Program-made: the position numbers and the translations under genes
Origin: Mediterraneibacter butyricigenes
GTDB taxonomy: Bacteria; Bacillota; Clostridia; Lachnospirales; Lachnospiraceae
Length of the DNA stretch: 64,000 nt
NCBI RefSeq assembly: GCF_003574295.1
Contig: NZ_BHGK01000001.1
Location: 62,001 to 126,000 of the forward strand
Direction: 5' to 3'
Notes under the pieces: generated by a model
Told to the model about the DNA's origin: nothing
Databases searched by the model: none
Seen by the model: only the letters and a program-made list of their open reading frames with translations
Shown: positions 26,917 to 36,569 of the stretch, one piece after another
How the letters are laid out: each line of letters starts with the position of its first letter
Position numbering within the stretch: position 1 is the stretch's first letter

Positions 26917-27507
26917 CTACAGACTTCCTTTCGTAGACCAGACTTCTTTCATTCTGGGTTCTTCCATTGTCGCCATATCCAGAGCCTTTCCAAATGCTTT
27001 AAACATCGCCTCTGCCATATGATGATTGTTGACGCCGTCCAGGATCTTCAGATGAAGATTCATCATCGCTCCGTAAGACACGGCGTAGAAAAATTCCCGG
27101 ATCATTTCGGTGTCCAGTTCTCCAATCTTCTCCACGGTATAGTTGGCATCATAATTCAGATAGGGGCGGCCGGACAGATCAATGGCACACATTGCCAGAG
27201 TCTCATCCATCGGCAGCAGAAAACTTCCATACCGCTTAATCCCTGCTTTATCTCCCAAAGCCTCTGAAATCGCCTGTCCCAACACGATTCCGGTATCTTC
27301 TACCGTATGATGACAGTCTACATCCAGATCTCCGTTGACATGAACCGTCAGGTCAAACAGTCCGTGTCTTGCAAATCCATCCAGCATATGATCGAAAAAA
27401 CCGATTCCGGTATGAATGTCATTTTTTCCCTGTCCGTCCAGACAGATCGTTACCTCAATCTGTGTCTCTTTTGTCTCTCTGTGACAATTTCCAATACGCT
27501 GTTCCAT
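26917..27507 (-). CDS. hisB: imidazoleglycerol-phosphate dehydratase HisB
   Basis: 196 residues, monofunctional (no phosphatase domain). Two imidazole/manganese-binding repeats are present: DCHHTVEDTGI near residue 62 and NNHHMAEAMFKAFGKAL near 165, plus GIGFFDHMLDGFARHG. Converts imidazoleglycerol phosphate to imidazoleacetol phosphate. Start ATG at 27507 has GGAGGAAG upstream and gives the family N-terminus; the longer frame overlaps hisD. Between hisD and hisIE. Confidence 0.96.
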   Translation of the reverse strand: MEQRIGNCHRETKETQIEVTICLDGQGKNDIHTGIGFFDHMLDGFARHGLFDLTVHVNGDLDVDCHHTVEDTGIVLGQAISEALGDKAGIKRYGSFLLPMDETLAMCAIDLSGRPYLNYDANYTVEKIGELDTEMIREFFYAVSYGAMMNLHLKILDGVNNHHMAEAMFKAFGKALDMATMEEPRMKEVWSTKGSL

Positions 27508-27529
27508 CTTCTTCCTCCATCCGCAGCTC

Positions 27530-28825
27530 TTAATCTTCCGGGAAACGAACTTTGATTGAATTTGCATGAGCCGTCAGTTGTTCTGCTTCTGCAAATGTCT
27601 CAATGTCTTTATGTACTGCTTCCAGTGCCTCTTTTGAATAGGCAATAATACTGGATTTCTTCAGGAAATCATCGACAGAAAGCGGAGAGAAGAACTTGGC
27701 GGTTCCATTGGTCGGCAGGATATGGTTTGGTCCTGCAAAATAATCGCCCAGCGGCTCACTGCTGTATTCTCCCAGGAAGATTGCTCCGGCATTGCGGATC
27801 TTCATCATGACCTGATAGGGATCCTTTGTCACGATCTCAAGATGTTCAGATGCAATCTCATTGGCTGTCTCGATCGCTTCCTCCAGAGTTTCAGCCAGAA
27901 GAATGTGTCCGTAATTTTCCAGCGATTTCTTTATGATCTCACTTCTTGACAATACTTTTAAGAAGCCTTCAATTTCTTTATTTACGGCATTTGCCACATC
28001 TTCGCTGGTGGTCACCAGAATGGCGGATGCCAGTTCATCATGCTCTGCCTGTGATAAAAGATCGGCAGCTACAAATCTCGGATTTGCAGTTTCGTCTGCG
28101 ATCACCAGAATTTCGCTTGGTCCGGCGATCGAATCAATGCTGACATGTCCGTAAACCGCTTTCTTTGCCAGTGCCACATAAATATTTCCCGGGCCTACGA
28201 TCTTGTCAACCTTTGGAATACTCTCGGTTCCGTATGCCAACGCTGCGATTGCCTGAGCACCGCCCACTTTGTAAACAGCGGTTGCTCCTGCTTCGTGAGC
28301 TGCCACTAATGTGGTAGGATTCACCTTGCCATCCGGTCCCGGAGGTGTGGTCATAATGATTTCCTCCACGCCCGCTACCTTTGCCGGCATAATGTTCATC
28401 AGTACGGAAGACGGATAGACAGCCTTTCCGCCCGGCACATAGACACCCACTCTCTGAAGCGCCGTCACCTTCTGTCCCAGCATGGTTCCGTTGGGTTTGC
28501 TGTCAAACCAACTGTACTGCATTTGTTTTGCATGATAAGACTCAATATTTTTCAGAGCTTTTCTGACAACTTCCAGAAGACTTTCATCTACCTGGGTATA
28601 GGCTTCCTGAATCTCTTCTTCTGTCACTTTGATAGTCTCTGCCGTGATTTTTGCATGATCAAACTGTTCTGTATAAGCAAACAGCGCCTGATCCTTTTCC
28701 TCTTTTACGCGGTTCAGGATTACCTGAACTCTTTCTTCATACTGTCCGTACTGGTTCGGACTTCTCTTTAACAGATCTTCCAGAAGGTTTTTTCTGGACT
28801 CTGCAGTCAGTCTTTCGATTTTCAT
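27530..28825 (-). CDS. hisD: histidinol dehydrogenase HisD
   Basis: 431 residues. Oxidises histidinol to histidine in two NAD-dependent steps, the last of the pathway. Landmarks: VYVPGGKAVYPSSVLMN, VYKVGGAQAIAALAYGTES, PKVDKIVGPGNIYV, and the zinc/active-site region SQAEHDELASAIL with EIASEHLEI. Overlaps hisG by ATGA at its start, so the two are co-translated. Confidence 0.97.
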   Translation of the reverse strand: MKIERLTAESRKNLLEDLLKRSPNQYGQYEERVQVILNRVKEEKDQALFAYTEQFDHAKITAETIKVTEEEIQEAYTQVDESLLEVVRKALKNIESYHAKQMQYSWFDSKPNGTMLGQKVTALQRVGVYVPGGKAVYPSSVLMNIMPAKVAGVEEIIMTTPPGPDGKVNPTTLVAAHEAGATAVYKVGGAQAIAALAYGTESIPKVDKIVGPGNIYVALAKKAVYGHVSIDSIAGPSEILVIADETANPRFVAADLLSQAEHDELASAILVTTSEDVANAVNKEIEGFLKVLSRSEIIKKSLENYGHILLAETLEEAIETANEIASEHLEIVTKDPYQVMMKIRNAGAIFLGEYSSEPLGDYFAGPNHILPTNGTAKFFSPLSVDDFLKKSSIIAYSKEALEAVHKDIETFAEAEQLTAHANSIKVRFPED

Positions 28826-29472
28826 CTTTTTCCCTCCTGAAGCATGGTTCTCAGATTTACGATCAGATTCTGGATCCGCTCACTTTCCATTCTCATGCTG
28901 ACCGGATTCACGATCATTCTGGCAGACAGCGGACAGATTTCTTCCAACACTTCCAGTCCGTTTTCTTTCAATGTGGTACCTGTCTCCACAATGTCCACGA
29001 TCACCTCGGAAAGTCCAACGATCGGTGCCAGCTCGATGGAACCATTCATTTTGATGATCTCCACCGTCTGATGTTTTTTATTATAGAAATAGTCTTTTGC
29101 AATATTCGGGTATTTGGTTGCTACGCGGATCAGTTCCTTCCGGTTCAGAAGGTCTTTCGCTTCTTTATATCCGCAGACGCACATTCTGCATTTTCCGAAG
29201 CCTAGATCCAGAACCTCATAAGCGGAACGGCCGGCCTCTACGATGGTATCCTTGCCGACAACGCCGATATCTGCTGCTCCATATTCTACATAAGTCGGCA
29301 CATCCGGTCCTTTTGCCAGGAAAAATTTTAATTTCAGATCTTCATTTACAAAGATCAGTTTTCTCGAATCCTTGTCCTTCATCTCTTCGCAGGTGATTCC
29401 CGCTGACTCCAGCATCTCCAGTGTCTTGTCAGCAAGTCTTCCCTTTGTCAGAGCAAATGTTAAATATTTCAT
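28822..29472 (-). CDS. hisG: ATP phosphoribosyltransferase catalytic subunit HisG (short form)
   Basis: 216 residues, the short form lacking the C-terminal regulatory domain, so it needs HisZ, which is encoded just upstream. Motifs: FALTKGRLADKTLEML, VEYGAADIGVVGKDT, and the PRPP-binding VDIVETGTTLKENGLEV. Catalyses the committed step of histidine synthesis. A 36-base gap separates it from hisZ. Confidence 0.96.
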   Translation of the reverse strand: MKYLTFALTKGRLADKTLEMLESAGITCEEMKDKDSRKLIFVNEDLKLKFFLAKGPDVPTYVEYGAADIGVVGKDTIVEAGRSAYEVLDLGFGKCRMCVCGYKEAKDLLNRKELIRVATKYPNIAKDYFYNKKHQTVEIIKMNGSIELAPIVGLSEVIVDIVETGTTLKENGLEVLEEICPLSARMIVNPVSMRMESERIQNLIVNLRTMLQEGKR

Positions 29473-29508
29473 CTTGTAGCCTCATTTCTCTCTTTGCTCA
29501 TTTATATT

Positions 29509-30744
29509 TTATCCAATCAGCTTTTCTTCTCCGGTCAGAACATTTGTCATCAGAATCTTCTTATCTTCCTGGAGCCAGAGTATACTGATGACCTGACGGC
29601 GTTTGCCATATTCCAGATATGCTTCCTTGGTATCCTCCTCTGTCCGTTTGAGAATTTCCACACGTTTTCCTTTTCCGCGGAAATCTTTTGCCAGAGCGAC
29701 TGCCCACTTGTAGGTTTTTTCTGTATAAACAATCAATGTGGTATACCCGCAGTCTATGTTGATCTTCTGGCGGTTCAACGCATTCATCAATTCGTCCAGA
29801 AGAATGGCAAATCCGATGGACGGGGTGCTCTTTCCGAATTTTTCTACCAGATGATCATAGCGTCCTCCACGCACCACAGCATCTCCGGTTCCGTAAGTAT
29901 AAGCACGGAAGACAATTCCGGTATAGTATCCGTAACTTCCCTGCAGACTCAAATCAAAGGTAATATATTTCTCCACACCGTACATTTTTAACATCTCATA
30001 CATTTTTCTTAAATGTTCAATGGCGAGTCCGGCATTGACGGTCGGCGCAATATCTGCAGCCTGTTCCAGAACATCCACATCTCCGGTCAGTTTCGGCAGA
30101 ATACGGAACGCATCTCTGACGCTTCCTCTTACAGAAGAGGCTTCCATAATCTCATCCACGCCAAAATAGTTCCGGTTGTTGATCAGTTCGATCAACTGAT
30201 CCAGTTCTTCTTCCTCAAATCCGGTCTCATCCAACAGTCCCTGAATGAAATCCACATGACCGATACTGACCTGAAAATCTTCCAGACCGGTCTTTTTCAA
30301 CCCATCGATCATCATAGCAATCATTTCCACATCTGCTTCCACAGAATCTACACCGAGAAGCTCGGCTCCCATCTGTGTATTCTCTTTCAGTCTGCCCAGA
30401 TAACTGGAATGATTGATGAAGGTATTGCCGATATAACAAAGACGGATCGGCATCGTTTCCTGTTCATATAAAGTAGCCGCTGCACGTGCGATGGACGGCG
30501 TGATATCCGGTCTTAAAACCAGTGTATTTCCCTCTCTGTCAAAAAATTTATATAATTCTCTGGAAGAGATCGTTCCGATTTCTTTCCGGAACACATCGAA
30601 GTATTCAAAGGTCGGTGTCTGGATATCATGATAACCATACAAATGAAACATCTCATGCAGTTTGTCCTGCACCGCAAGCTTCTTTGCACATTCCTGATTA
30701 TAAATATCCCGCACTCCCTCCGGAGTATGTAATAGCTGTTTCAT
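29509..30744 (-). CDS. hisZ: ATP phosphoribosyltransferase regulatory subunit HisZ
   Basis: About 411 residues of class II histidyl-tRNA-synthetase-like fold without the second histidine motifs. Begins MKQLLHTPEGVRDIYNQE; class II motif 2-like LVLRPDITPSIAR and a C-terminal GGRYDHLVEKFGKSTPSIGFAI are visible. Forms the hetero-octamer with short HisG and senses histidine. Start ATG at 30744 is favoured because the transcript is expected to begin near 30791; the frame extends to an earlier ATG only 8 bases from that point. SD AAAGGA lies rather far (about 13 bases). First gene of the operon. Confidence 0.94.
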   Translation of the reverse strand: MKQLLHTPEGVRDIYNQECAKKLAVQDKLHEMFHLYGYHDIQTPTFEYFDVFRKEIGTISSRELYKFFDREGNTLVLRPDITPSIARAAATLYEQETMPIRLCYIGNTFINHSSYLGRLKENTQMGAELLGVDSVEADVEMIAMMIDGLKKTGLEDFQVSIGHVDFIQGLLDETGFEEEELDQLIELINNRNYFGVDEIMEASSVRGSVRDAFRILPKLTGDVDVLEQAADIAPTVNAGLAIEHLRKMYEMLKMYGVEKYITFDLSLQGSYGYYTGIVFRAYTYGTGDAVVRGGRYDHLVEKFGKSTPSIGFAILLDELMNALNRQKINIDCGYTTLIVYTEKTYKWAVALAKDFRGKGKRVEILKRTEEDTKEAYLEYGKRRQVISILWLQEDKKILMTNVLTGEEKLIG

Positions 30745-30797
30745 AACACTTAACAGTCCTTTCACTTTATCGTAGTAAAACATTAAAATCTTCTAAA

Positions 30798-30826
30798 ATT
30801 ATACGCAGTTTCCCATCCGTTGTCAA
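30798..30826 (-). promoter_or_regulatory. consensus sigma-A promoter of the his operon
   Basis: Minus strand: -35 TTGACA (30821-30826), 17-base spacer, -10 TATAAT (30798-30803), exact consensus in both boxes. The -35 box overlaps the stop codon of recU. No T-box is seen in the short 5' untranslated region. Confidence 0.85.
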
Positions 30827-31359
30827 GTATCCCGAATATCCAGGTCTTTTTGCAGATAATCCAGATACGGGATCCTGCTCAGTCGATTTAGTTGAAGAAA
30901 AAAATCCGGATTCAATTCTTCCATTCGAAAGCTTTTTCGTCCACCGTTTTTTCCACGGTTCCAGAAATATTCCAACTCTTCAAATCTCATATAGTAGAGC
31001 TTCTGCTCCTCTGTATAATAGATTAGAAGAAAGGAAATTCCTTCCTGTTGTTCAAACTGCCGCATAAATTCTACCTGATGTTCATGGATATTCTGAAGCG
31101 GGAATGTGATACTTGCACATTCCTTTGCATCAAAACAGACCGGGATTCCCTGAACAGCTCCAATATAATCAACGGTACTGATCTTATCAAAATATGCCAG
31201 CGTAATATGTCGCTTCTCCTTATCTATCCGAACCGGCGTAATAGGAGTCGGAATTTTCTGAATCAGCGCCAGACCTTTTTCCCGATACCATTCATTGGTA
31301 TGGTTGATCAGATCTTCCAGTGTCGATCCTCTCAAACCTCTGGAATTCCAGGTTCCCAT
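30823..31359 (-). CDS. recU: Holliday junction resolvase RecU
   Basis: 178 residues. Resolves recombination intermediates with RuvAB. RecU features: N-terminal RGLRGSTLEDLINHTNEWY, then TPVRI, and the metal-dependent nuclease centre DYIGAVQGIPVCFDAKE. Begins 1 base after the RluA-family gene. Differs from B. subtilis in being separated from a ponA-type gene. The his promoter overlaps its end. Confidence 0.93.
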   Translation of the reverse strand: MGTWNSRGLRGSTLEDLINHTNEWYREKGLALIQKIPTPITPVRIDKEKRHITLAYFDKISTVDYIGAVQGIPVCFDAKECASITFPLQNIHEHQVEFMRQFEQQEGISFLLIYYTEEQKLYYMRFEELEYFWNRGKNGGRKSFRMEELNPDFFLQLNRLSRIPYLDYLQKDLDIRDT

Positions 31360-31360
31360 C

Positions 31361-32365
31361 CTACATCACCCCCAGATCTTTACAGATCCTGCAAAACAGT
31401 TCCGGCGGATCTGCTGTAAAAGTTCTTCCGCCCAGAGCCGAAAGTGGGCTGTCCAAGGAAAGAGATTTCGGCACTTCCAGTCTCCAGGAATGAAGCAACT
31501 GGCTTTGCAGTCCATAGCCCTCTTTTAATTTCTGATTCCAAGAACGGTTTCCGTATTTAAAATCCCCGGCGATCGGATGTCCGATGGATGCCAGATGGGC
31601 ACGGATCTGATGGGTTTTACCTGTGATCAGTTTCACTTCCAGCAAGGTATATCCGTTCTTCACACAAACCGGACGATACGCTGTCTCAATCCGCTGTGTC
31701 CCGGGTTCTTCCTTTTTCGAGATCAGAACCTGATTGGTCTTTTCATTTTTCTTCAGATATCCGGAAATCTTTTCTGAATGTTCCAACACACCTTTTACCA
31801 GACAGAGATAATATTTTCCCACAGATCTGTCCCGGAACCATACACTCAGCTCCTGAAGACCCTGAAGACTTTTTCCTGCCGTGATCAGCCCACTGGTATT
31901 CCGATCCAGACGATTGCAGATCGAAGGCTTAAATGTCTGAAGTTCTTTTTCTTCAATTGCATGTGTATCCAGAAGATAACGGATCACATACTCATTGACC
32001 GACACATCCTCCGGTGTTGCTTTCTGGGATAAGATTCCCACCGGTTTGTTTAAGAAGAGAACATTTTCATCTTCATATACCACAGACGCTTCTAACGTCC
32101 ACTGATTCCGTTTCTTCTGATTCAGAGCCGGTACGTTTTCCCTGGCTCCTGCAAATTTATCAAAGGTCTCGTCTGAAAGATAGAGTTTAATGGAATCTCC
32201 GGTTTTCAGTTTTTCATTTCCGGTTGCTTTCTTATCATTCAACACGATATTCTTTTTCCGAAGCATCTTATAAAAAAAGCTTTTCGGAGCCTCTTTTAAA
32301 AGTTTACCCAGATATTTATCCATCCTCTGATTGGCTTCATTTGGTGTGATTACAAATTCACGCAT
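31361..32365 (-). CDS. RluA family pseudouridine synthase
   Basis: 334 residues. N-terminal S4 RNA-binding domain (RMDKYLGKLLKEAPKSFFYKMLRKKNIVLNDKK condensed), then the catalytic domain with the RluA motif SICNRLDRNTSGLITAGKS (catalytic Asp in RLDR) and HQIRAHLASIGHPIAGDFKYG. Isomerises uridine in rRNA or tRNA; which site cannot be told. SD AGGGAA. Followed by recU with a 1-base gap. Confidence 0.92.
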   Translation of the reverse strand: MREFVITPNEANQRMDKYLGKLLKEAPKSFFYKMLRKKNIVLNDKKATGNEKLKTGDSIKLYLSDETFDKFAGARENVPALNQKKRNQWTLEASVVYEDENVLFLNKPVGILSQKATPEDVSVNEYVIRYLLDTHAIEEKELQTFKPSICNRLDRNTSGLITAGKSLQGLQELSVWFRDRSVGKYYLCLVKGVLEHSEKISGYLKKNEKTNQVLISKKEEPGTQRIETAYRPVCVKNGYTLLEVKLITGKTHQIRAHLASIGHPIAGDFKYGNRSWNQKLKEGYGLQSQLLHSWRLEVPKSLSLDSPLSALGGRTFTADPPELFCRICKDLGVM

Positions 32366-32450
32366 AGTTTTCTGTTCCCTGTTTCTGTTCTTTCCTCAAC
32401 CATTCTGTTTTAATTATCACTCTGGTGTTTTTCTTTACCTCTTCCGAATG

Positions 32451-33026
32451 TCACATCGAAATGTTCAAAATCAGATGCCGGACAGCATCTTCCATTCTTT
32501 CGTCATCTGCCTGATCAATCTCGGCGATCGCATTCATTCCCTCTGCACGGCTTAAGAACTGAGAATATTTTTGGAAGATTTTAACCGTCATCTTATCATA
32601 CCCATTCTGAGAAAGGATGTTCTTGATGTGTTTTCCCAGATAAGCACAGTCTACCTTCTGACTTCTGGTATACCCACAAACCGTGTGCCCGGAAATCACA
32701 ATACAGTCTACCGGCATGATCTTCTCCGTACTGGTAATAATCATATCATAGGCAACCGTCAGATACTCTGTGTTTTTTCGGATTTCCTCTGCCGTCTCAG
32801 ACGGAATGGAACGATAGGGAAATCTGGTAATGACACCGACCAGAAGTTTGCAGGCCGGAAGTGCCCCCAGAATCGCCACCACTGTCAACAGATTCAGTCT
32901 GGTTCCGGTCTGGATGATTCCAAGCGCAAGAATTGCCAGAACCAGGGCAAATGAAATCAGTGTTTTTATGATCTCCACCTTCAGTTGATGATCCAGATAT
33001 CCGGGTTCTCCTTTTTTTTGCTTCAT
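32451..33026 (-). CDS. membrane protein of unknown function with two N-terminal helices
   Basis: 191 residues. Basic N-terminus, two hydrophobic helices at about 20-40 and 45-65 (IIKTLISFALVLAILALGII; LLTVVAILGALPACKLLVGVI), then a soluble domain of about 125 residues containing two Cys in CIVISGHTVCGY and a repeating basic/acidic helix. No family recognised. SD AAGGAG 10 bases upstream. Stands between the SDR gene (90-base gap) and the RluA gene (85-base gap). Looks like a conserved Lachnospiraceae protein, but nothing indicates a role. Confidence 0.75.
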   Translation of the reverse strand: MKQKKGEPGYLDHQLKVEIIKTLISFALVLAILALGIIQTGTRLNLLTVVAILGALPACKLLVGVITRFPYRSIPSETAEEIRKNTEYLTVAYDMIITSTEKIMPVDCIVISGHTVCGYTRSQKVDCAYLGKHIKNILSQNGYDKMTVKIFQKYSQFLSRAEGMNAIAEIDQADDERMEDAVRHLILNISM

Positions 33027-33116
33027 AATTGCTGTATCTCCTTCATTTTGAGTTTACTTCTGTATTTACAAATCATATCTCGGATGTTATGCTTCTGTTC
33101 TTCTGCAGGAATTTTT

Positions 33117-33875
33117 TCAGATTCCCATGATCCAAACCAGAAAATCAATCGGTAAAATCTTCGTCAAAATACGTACCAGCTTCATACTGCCACCGTATAC
33201 CGAAAGTTTTTTCCGTTTTCCCGAATCAATCAGCGCTTTTCGAACCACTGCATTCGGATCTGCAAGGAACGGCTTTTTCCAGGCAACTATCTTCATGGTA
33301 TCCGATGCAAAAAATTCCGTAGCAACCGGTCCCGAACAAACTGCCGTCACATAAATCTTTTTCTTCTTCAACTCTCTTCCCAGTGCTCTGGAAAAGGAAA
33401 GAACAAAGGATTTGGTTGCCGCATAGACCGCAAATCCCGGTTGCGGACAAAACGCCGCTCCCGATGCCAGGTTGATGATTCTGCTTTTCTCAGAAAGATA
33501 AGGGAGCACTTTCTGTGTCATTTCCAGAAGTGCCTCGCAATTCAGTCGTACCATTTCCGGCTGCAGTCTGTCATTGATTTCTGCCAGATCTGCTATGGTG
33601 CCATTGCTCCCCACACCGGCTGCATTGACCAGCATCCTCACGTCCGGGCTTGTAGCCTGTAACAGATAGGCGAATTCTTCCAGAAACTTCGGATCCGTAA
33701 TGTCTCCATCCAGAGTACGCAGCGGATACATACTTTCTTCCTGTAACTGCGTCAGACGTTCTCTCCGTCTCGCAATCACCCAGATTTCGTCCAGTCCTGT
33801 GTACAGCCTGGAAATCTGTTTTACAAATTCTCTTCCCATACCGGAGGATGCTCCGGTCACAATCGCTATTTTCAT
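33117..33875 (-). CDS. short-chain dehydrogenase/reductase (SDR) family protein
   Basis: 252 residues, classical SDR. NAD(P)-binding [11 protein letters not shown] at the N-terminus, NAAGVGSNG, active-site Ser in LASGAAF and YxxxK in YAATKSF near residue 148. The arginines in VIARRRERL after beta-2 favour NADPH. C-terminus is hydrophobic ([13 protein letters not shown]). Substrate unknown. ATGA overlap with ygiQ upstream. Confidence 0.9.
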   Translation of the reverse strand: MKIAIVTGASSGMGREFVKQISRLYTGLDEIWVIARRRERLTQLQEESMYPLRTLDGDITDPKFLEEFAYLLQATSPDVRMLVNAAGVGSNGTIADLAEINDRLQPEMVRLNCEALLEMTQKVLPYLSEKSRIINLASGAAFCPQPGFAVYAATKSFVLSFSRALGRELKKKKIYVTAVCSGPVATEFFASDTMKIVAWKKPFLADPNAVVRKALIDSGKRKKLSVYGGSMKLVRILTKILPIDFLVWIMGI

Positions 33876-35914
33876 CTTCGTTTCCTACCCCGTTCTTTTC
33901 CTTTCCGAGAAGCTCCTGTATTTTTACCCACTCTTCCATCCGGTCTTGTTGTCTGTTTCTGAACGTTCGATCCGTTTTTCTTTTGCCTTTTCTGATTATT
34001 ATGATTCCCCTGACTGTTTCGGTCATTCCGATGTTCTCCGCTTTTCTGCCCGTTACGGTTTATTCGGGATTTTAGATTCGTCTTTCCCGTTTCCTCGATC
34101 CGCTCTTTTTTGAACTGTCTCGGCCGGATCAGACATTTCTCATCAAAACCGATCAGATCCGTTCTGCCGGCCTTATGAAGCGCTTCCTTTACCAAATCAT
34201 AATTTTTCGGATTCCGATACTGAATCAAAGCCCGCTGCATGGCTTTCTCATGGGGATCTTTCGGAACATACACCTTCTCCATCGTCCTTGGATCAAGCCC
34301 GGTATAATACATACAGGTCGAGATTGTGGAAGGAGTAGGATAGAAATCCTGCACCTGCTCCGGCATATAGCCCAGATCCCTGCAAAATTCAGCCAGTTCG
34401 ACCGCCTCTTTCATCGTAGATCCCGGATGGGAAGACATCAGATAGGGAACCAGATACTGATCTTTGTGAAGGTTCCGGTTCATATCTTTAAATTCCTGAA
34501 CAAATTTCAGATACACCGCTTTTTCCGGTTTGCCCATCATCTTAAGCACCGGATCCGAAATATGTTCCGGCGCAACTTTTAGCTGTCCGCTGACATGGTA
34601 CTCACAGAGTTCTTTTAAAAACTCTTTCTTTTTATCTTTCAGCAAATAATCAAACCGGATGCCTGACCGGATAAAGACCTTCTTCACCTTCGGAATAGCC
34701 CGCAGTCTTCTTAACAGTCTGACATAATCCGAATGATCCGCATTCAGATTCTTACAGGGTGCAGGAAACAGACATTGCCGGTTGATGCAGACGCCGTGTT
34801 CCATCTGTTTCTCACAGGCCGGGTGACGGAAATTAGCCGTAGGGCCGCCCACATCATGAATGTAGCCTTTAAAATCTTCCAACTGCGTCATTTCTGTGGC
34901 TTCTTCCACCAGAGAATCCTGACTTCTGACCTGCACGATCCGTCCCTGATGGAAGGTCAGGGCACAGAAACTGCAACCGCCAAAACATCCCCGATTACTG
35001 ATCAGACTGAATTTTACTTCTGAAAATGCCGGGATCCCGCCTTTTTCATCATAAGAAGGATGCCATTTTCTGGTATAAGGCAATGCGTAAACATCATCCA
35101 TCTCCACGACAGAAAGTGGTTTTGCAGGTGGATTCTGAACCACATAAAGGTGTTCCCCGTAAGGTTCCACCAGACATTTTGCCGTAAAAGGATCTGTGTT
35201 CTGATATTGAATCAGGAAACTCTCTGCATAGGTCTTTTTACTTTCCCGAATCTGCTCATAAGAAGGCAGCAGTTTTGCATCATACACACTGTCCAGATTT
35301 TTCGCCTTGAACACCGTCCCCGGAATAAAAGTCAGATCTTTTACCTCGATTCCGCTGTTCAGCGCATCTGCGATCTCTACGATAGAATGTTCGCCCATCC
35401 CATAAGAGATCAGGTCAGCCTGTGCATCCAGCAAAATGGAACGCTTCACCTTGTCCGACCAGTAGTCATAATGTGCCATTCTTCGAAGACTTGCCTCAAT
35501 CCCACCCAGAATAATGGGCGTATGCTTATAGGTCTGACGGATCAGGTTTCCATAGACCACTGCCGCATAATCCGGTCGTTTTCCCATCTCTCCGCCTGGG
35601 GTATAGGCATCGGTTTTCCTTCTTTTTTTCGATACAGAATAATGATTTACCATGGAATCCATATTTCCGGCACTGACCAGAAACGCCAGTCTGGGTTCTC
35701 CAAGAACAGCAATGCTTTCCGGATCTTTCCAGTCCGGCTGGGAAATGATTCCCACCGTGTACCCTCTGGATTCCAGGATCCGGCTGATGATGGCATGTCC
35801 AAAAGAGGGATGATCCACATAGGCATCCCCGATCACATACACAAAATCCAGTTGTTCGATTCCACGTTCTTCCATATCCGCCCGACATACAGGCAAAAAT
35901 TTACAGTTGTTCAT
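33872..35914 (-). CDS. ygiQ: YgiQ family radical SAM protein
   Basis: 680 residues. B12-like N-terminal region ([27 protein letters not shown] condensed) and the radical SAM cluster [20 protein letters not shown] (CxxxCxxC) near residue 305. The C-terminal about 60 residues are a low-complexity basic tail rich in Asn, Arg, Lys and Gln, common in Lachnospiraceae homologues and probably nucleic-acid binding. Reaction unknown. Overlaps the HAD gene upstream by 14 bases and SDR by 4. Confidence 0.93.
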   Translation of the reverse strand: MNNCKFLPVCRADMEERGIEQLDFVYVIGDAYVDHPSFGHAIISRILESRGYTVGIISQPDWKDPESIAVLGEPRLAFLVSAGNMDSMVNHYSVSKKRRKTDAYTPGGEMGKRPDYAAVVYGNLIRQTYKHTPIILGGIEASLRRMAHYDYWSDKVKRSILLDAQADLISYGMGEHSIVEIADALNSGIEVKDLTFIPGTVFKAKNLDSVYDAKLLPSYEQIRESKKTYAESFLIQYQNTDPFTAKCLVEPYGEHLYVVQNPPAKPLSVVEMDDVYALPYTRKWHPSYDEKGGIPAFSEVKFSLISNRGCFGGCSFCALTFHQGRIVQVRSQDSLVEEATEMTQLEDFKGYIHDVGGPTANFRHPACEKQMEHGVCINRQCLFPAPCKNLNADHSDYVRLLRRLRAIPKVKKVFIRSGIRFDYLLKDKKKEFLKELCEYHVSGQLKVAPEHISDPVLKMMGKPEKAVYLKFVQEFKDMNRNLHKDQYLVPYLMSSHPGSTMKEAVELAEFCRDLGYMPEQVQDFYPTPSTISTCMYYTGLDPRTMEKVYVPKDPHEKAMQRALIQYRNPKNYDLVKEALHKAGRTDLIGFDEKCLIRPRQFKKERIEETGKTNLKSRINRNGQKSGEHRNDRNSQGNHNNQKRQKKNGSNVQKQTTRPDGRVGKNTGASRKGKERGRKRR

Positions 35915-36569
35915 AGGTTCCTTTCAAAACTTCAAAATAATCCTGAATAAAATAATCTGCCAGCGCACGTTTCTTTTCGATCTGATCCTCAGAGAACTTG
36001 TCTGCGACAGCACAGGTTTTCATGCCGGCTGATTTGCCTGCCATCAGTCCTGCCGGAACATCTTCAAAGATCAGACAGTCTTTGGGATCCACTCCCAGAT
36101 CCTCTGCCGCTTTCAGATACACATCCGGAGCCGGTTTCCCAATCTTCACCTCATCTGAAGTACAGATGGCGTCAAATTCCTGCAGGATTCCTCTGGCCTC
36201 CAGAACCATTTCTGTCATATCACGGTCATTGCTGGTCGCAATTCCGATTTTAATTCCGCATTTTTTCAGTTCTTCTAAAAATTCTTTCACACCGGACTTT
36301 AATTCCACTTCATCCCGATATAACCGATATCCCATTTCCATCCAGTCTGCTTTGATCTGTTCTACAGAATCCCTGATCTGAGGAAATGTTTTCTTATAGT
36401 ATTTCGCAACATCTGTAAAACTCATTCCCTCGATGGCTTCATAGAATCCTTCCGGTTCCACCAGTTGATATCGTTTTACATAATCAACGTCTACTTCTTC
36501 CCAGACCCACATGGAATCGATCAATGTTCCGTCCATGTCGAAGATCACGCCCTTGATTTCCTCTAACAT
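35901..36569 (-). CDS. HAD family hydrolase, beta-phosphoglucomutase-like
   Basis: 222 residues. DxD nucleophile motif in [14 protein letters not shown], motif II in GIATSND, motif [18 protein letters not shown], and motif [19 protein letters not shown]. Cap subdomain between residues 20 and 85. Substrates of this subgroup are small sugar phosphates or similar; not predictable here. Overlaps the RsuA-type gene by 7 bases and ygiQ by 14, so tightly embedded in the operon. Confidence 0.9.
   Translation of the reverse strand: MLEEIKGVIFDMDGTLIDSMWVWEEVDVDYVKRYQLVEPEGFYEAIEGMSFTDVAKYYKKTFPQIRDSVEQIKADWMEMGYRLYRDEVELKSGVKEFLEELKKCGIKIGIATSNDRDMTEMVLEARGILQEFDAICTSDEVKIGKPAPDVYLKAAEDLGVDPKDCLIFEDVPAGLMAGKSAGMKTCAVADKFSEDQIEKKRALADYFIQDYFEVLKGTYEQL

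Noticed and set aside
33571-34026. Minus-strand frame overlapping SDR and ygiQ
   Set aside because: Low-complexity shadow of the basic YgiQ tail.
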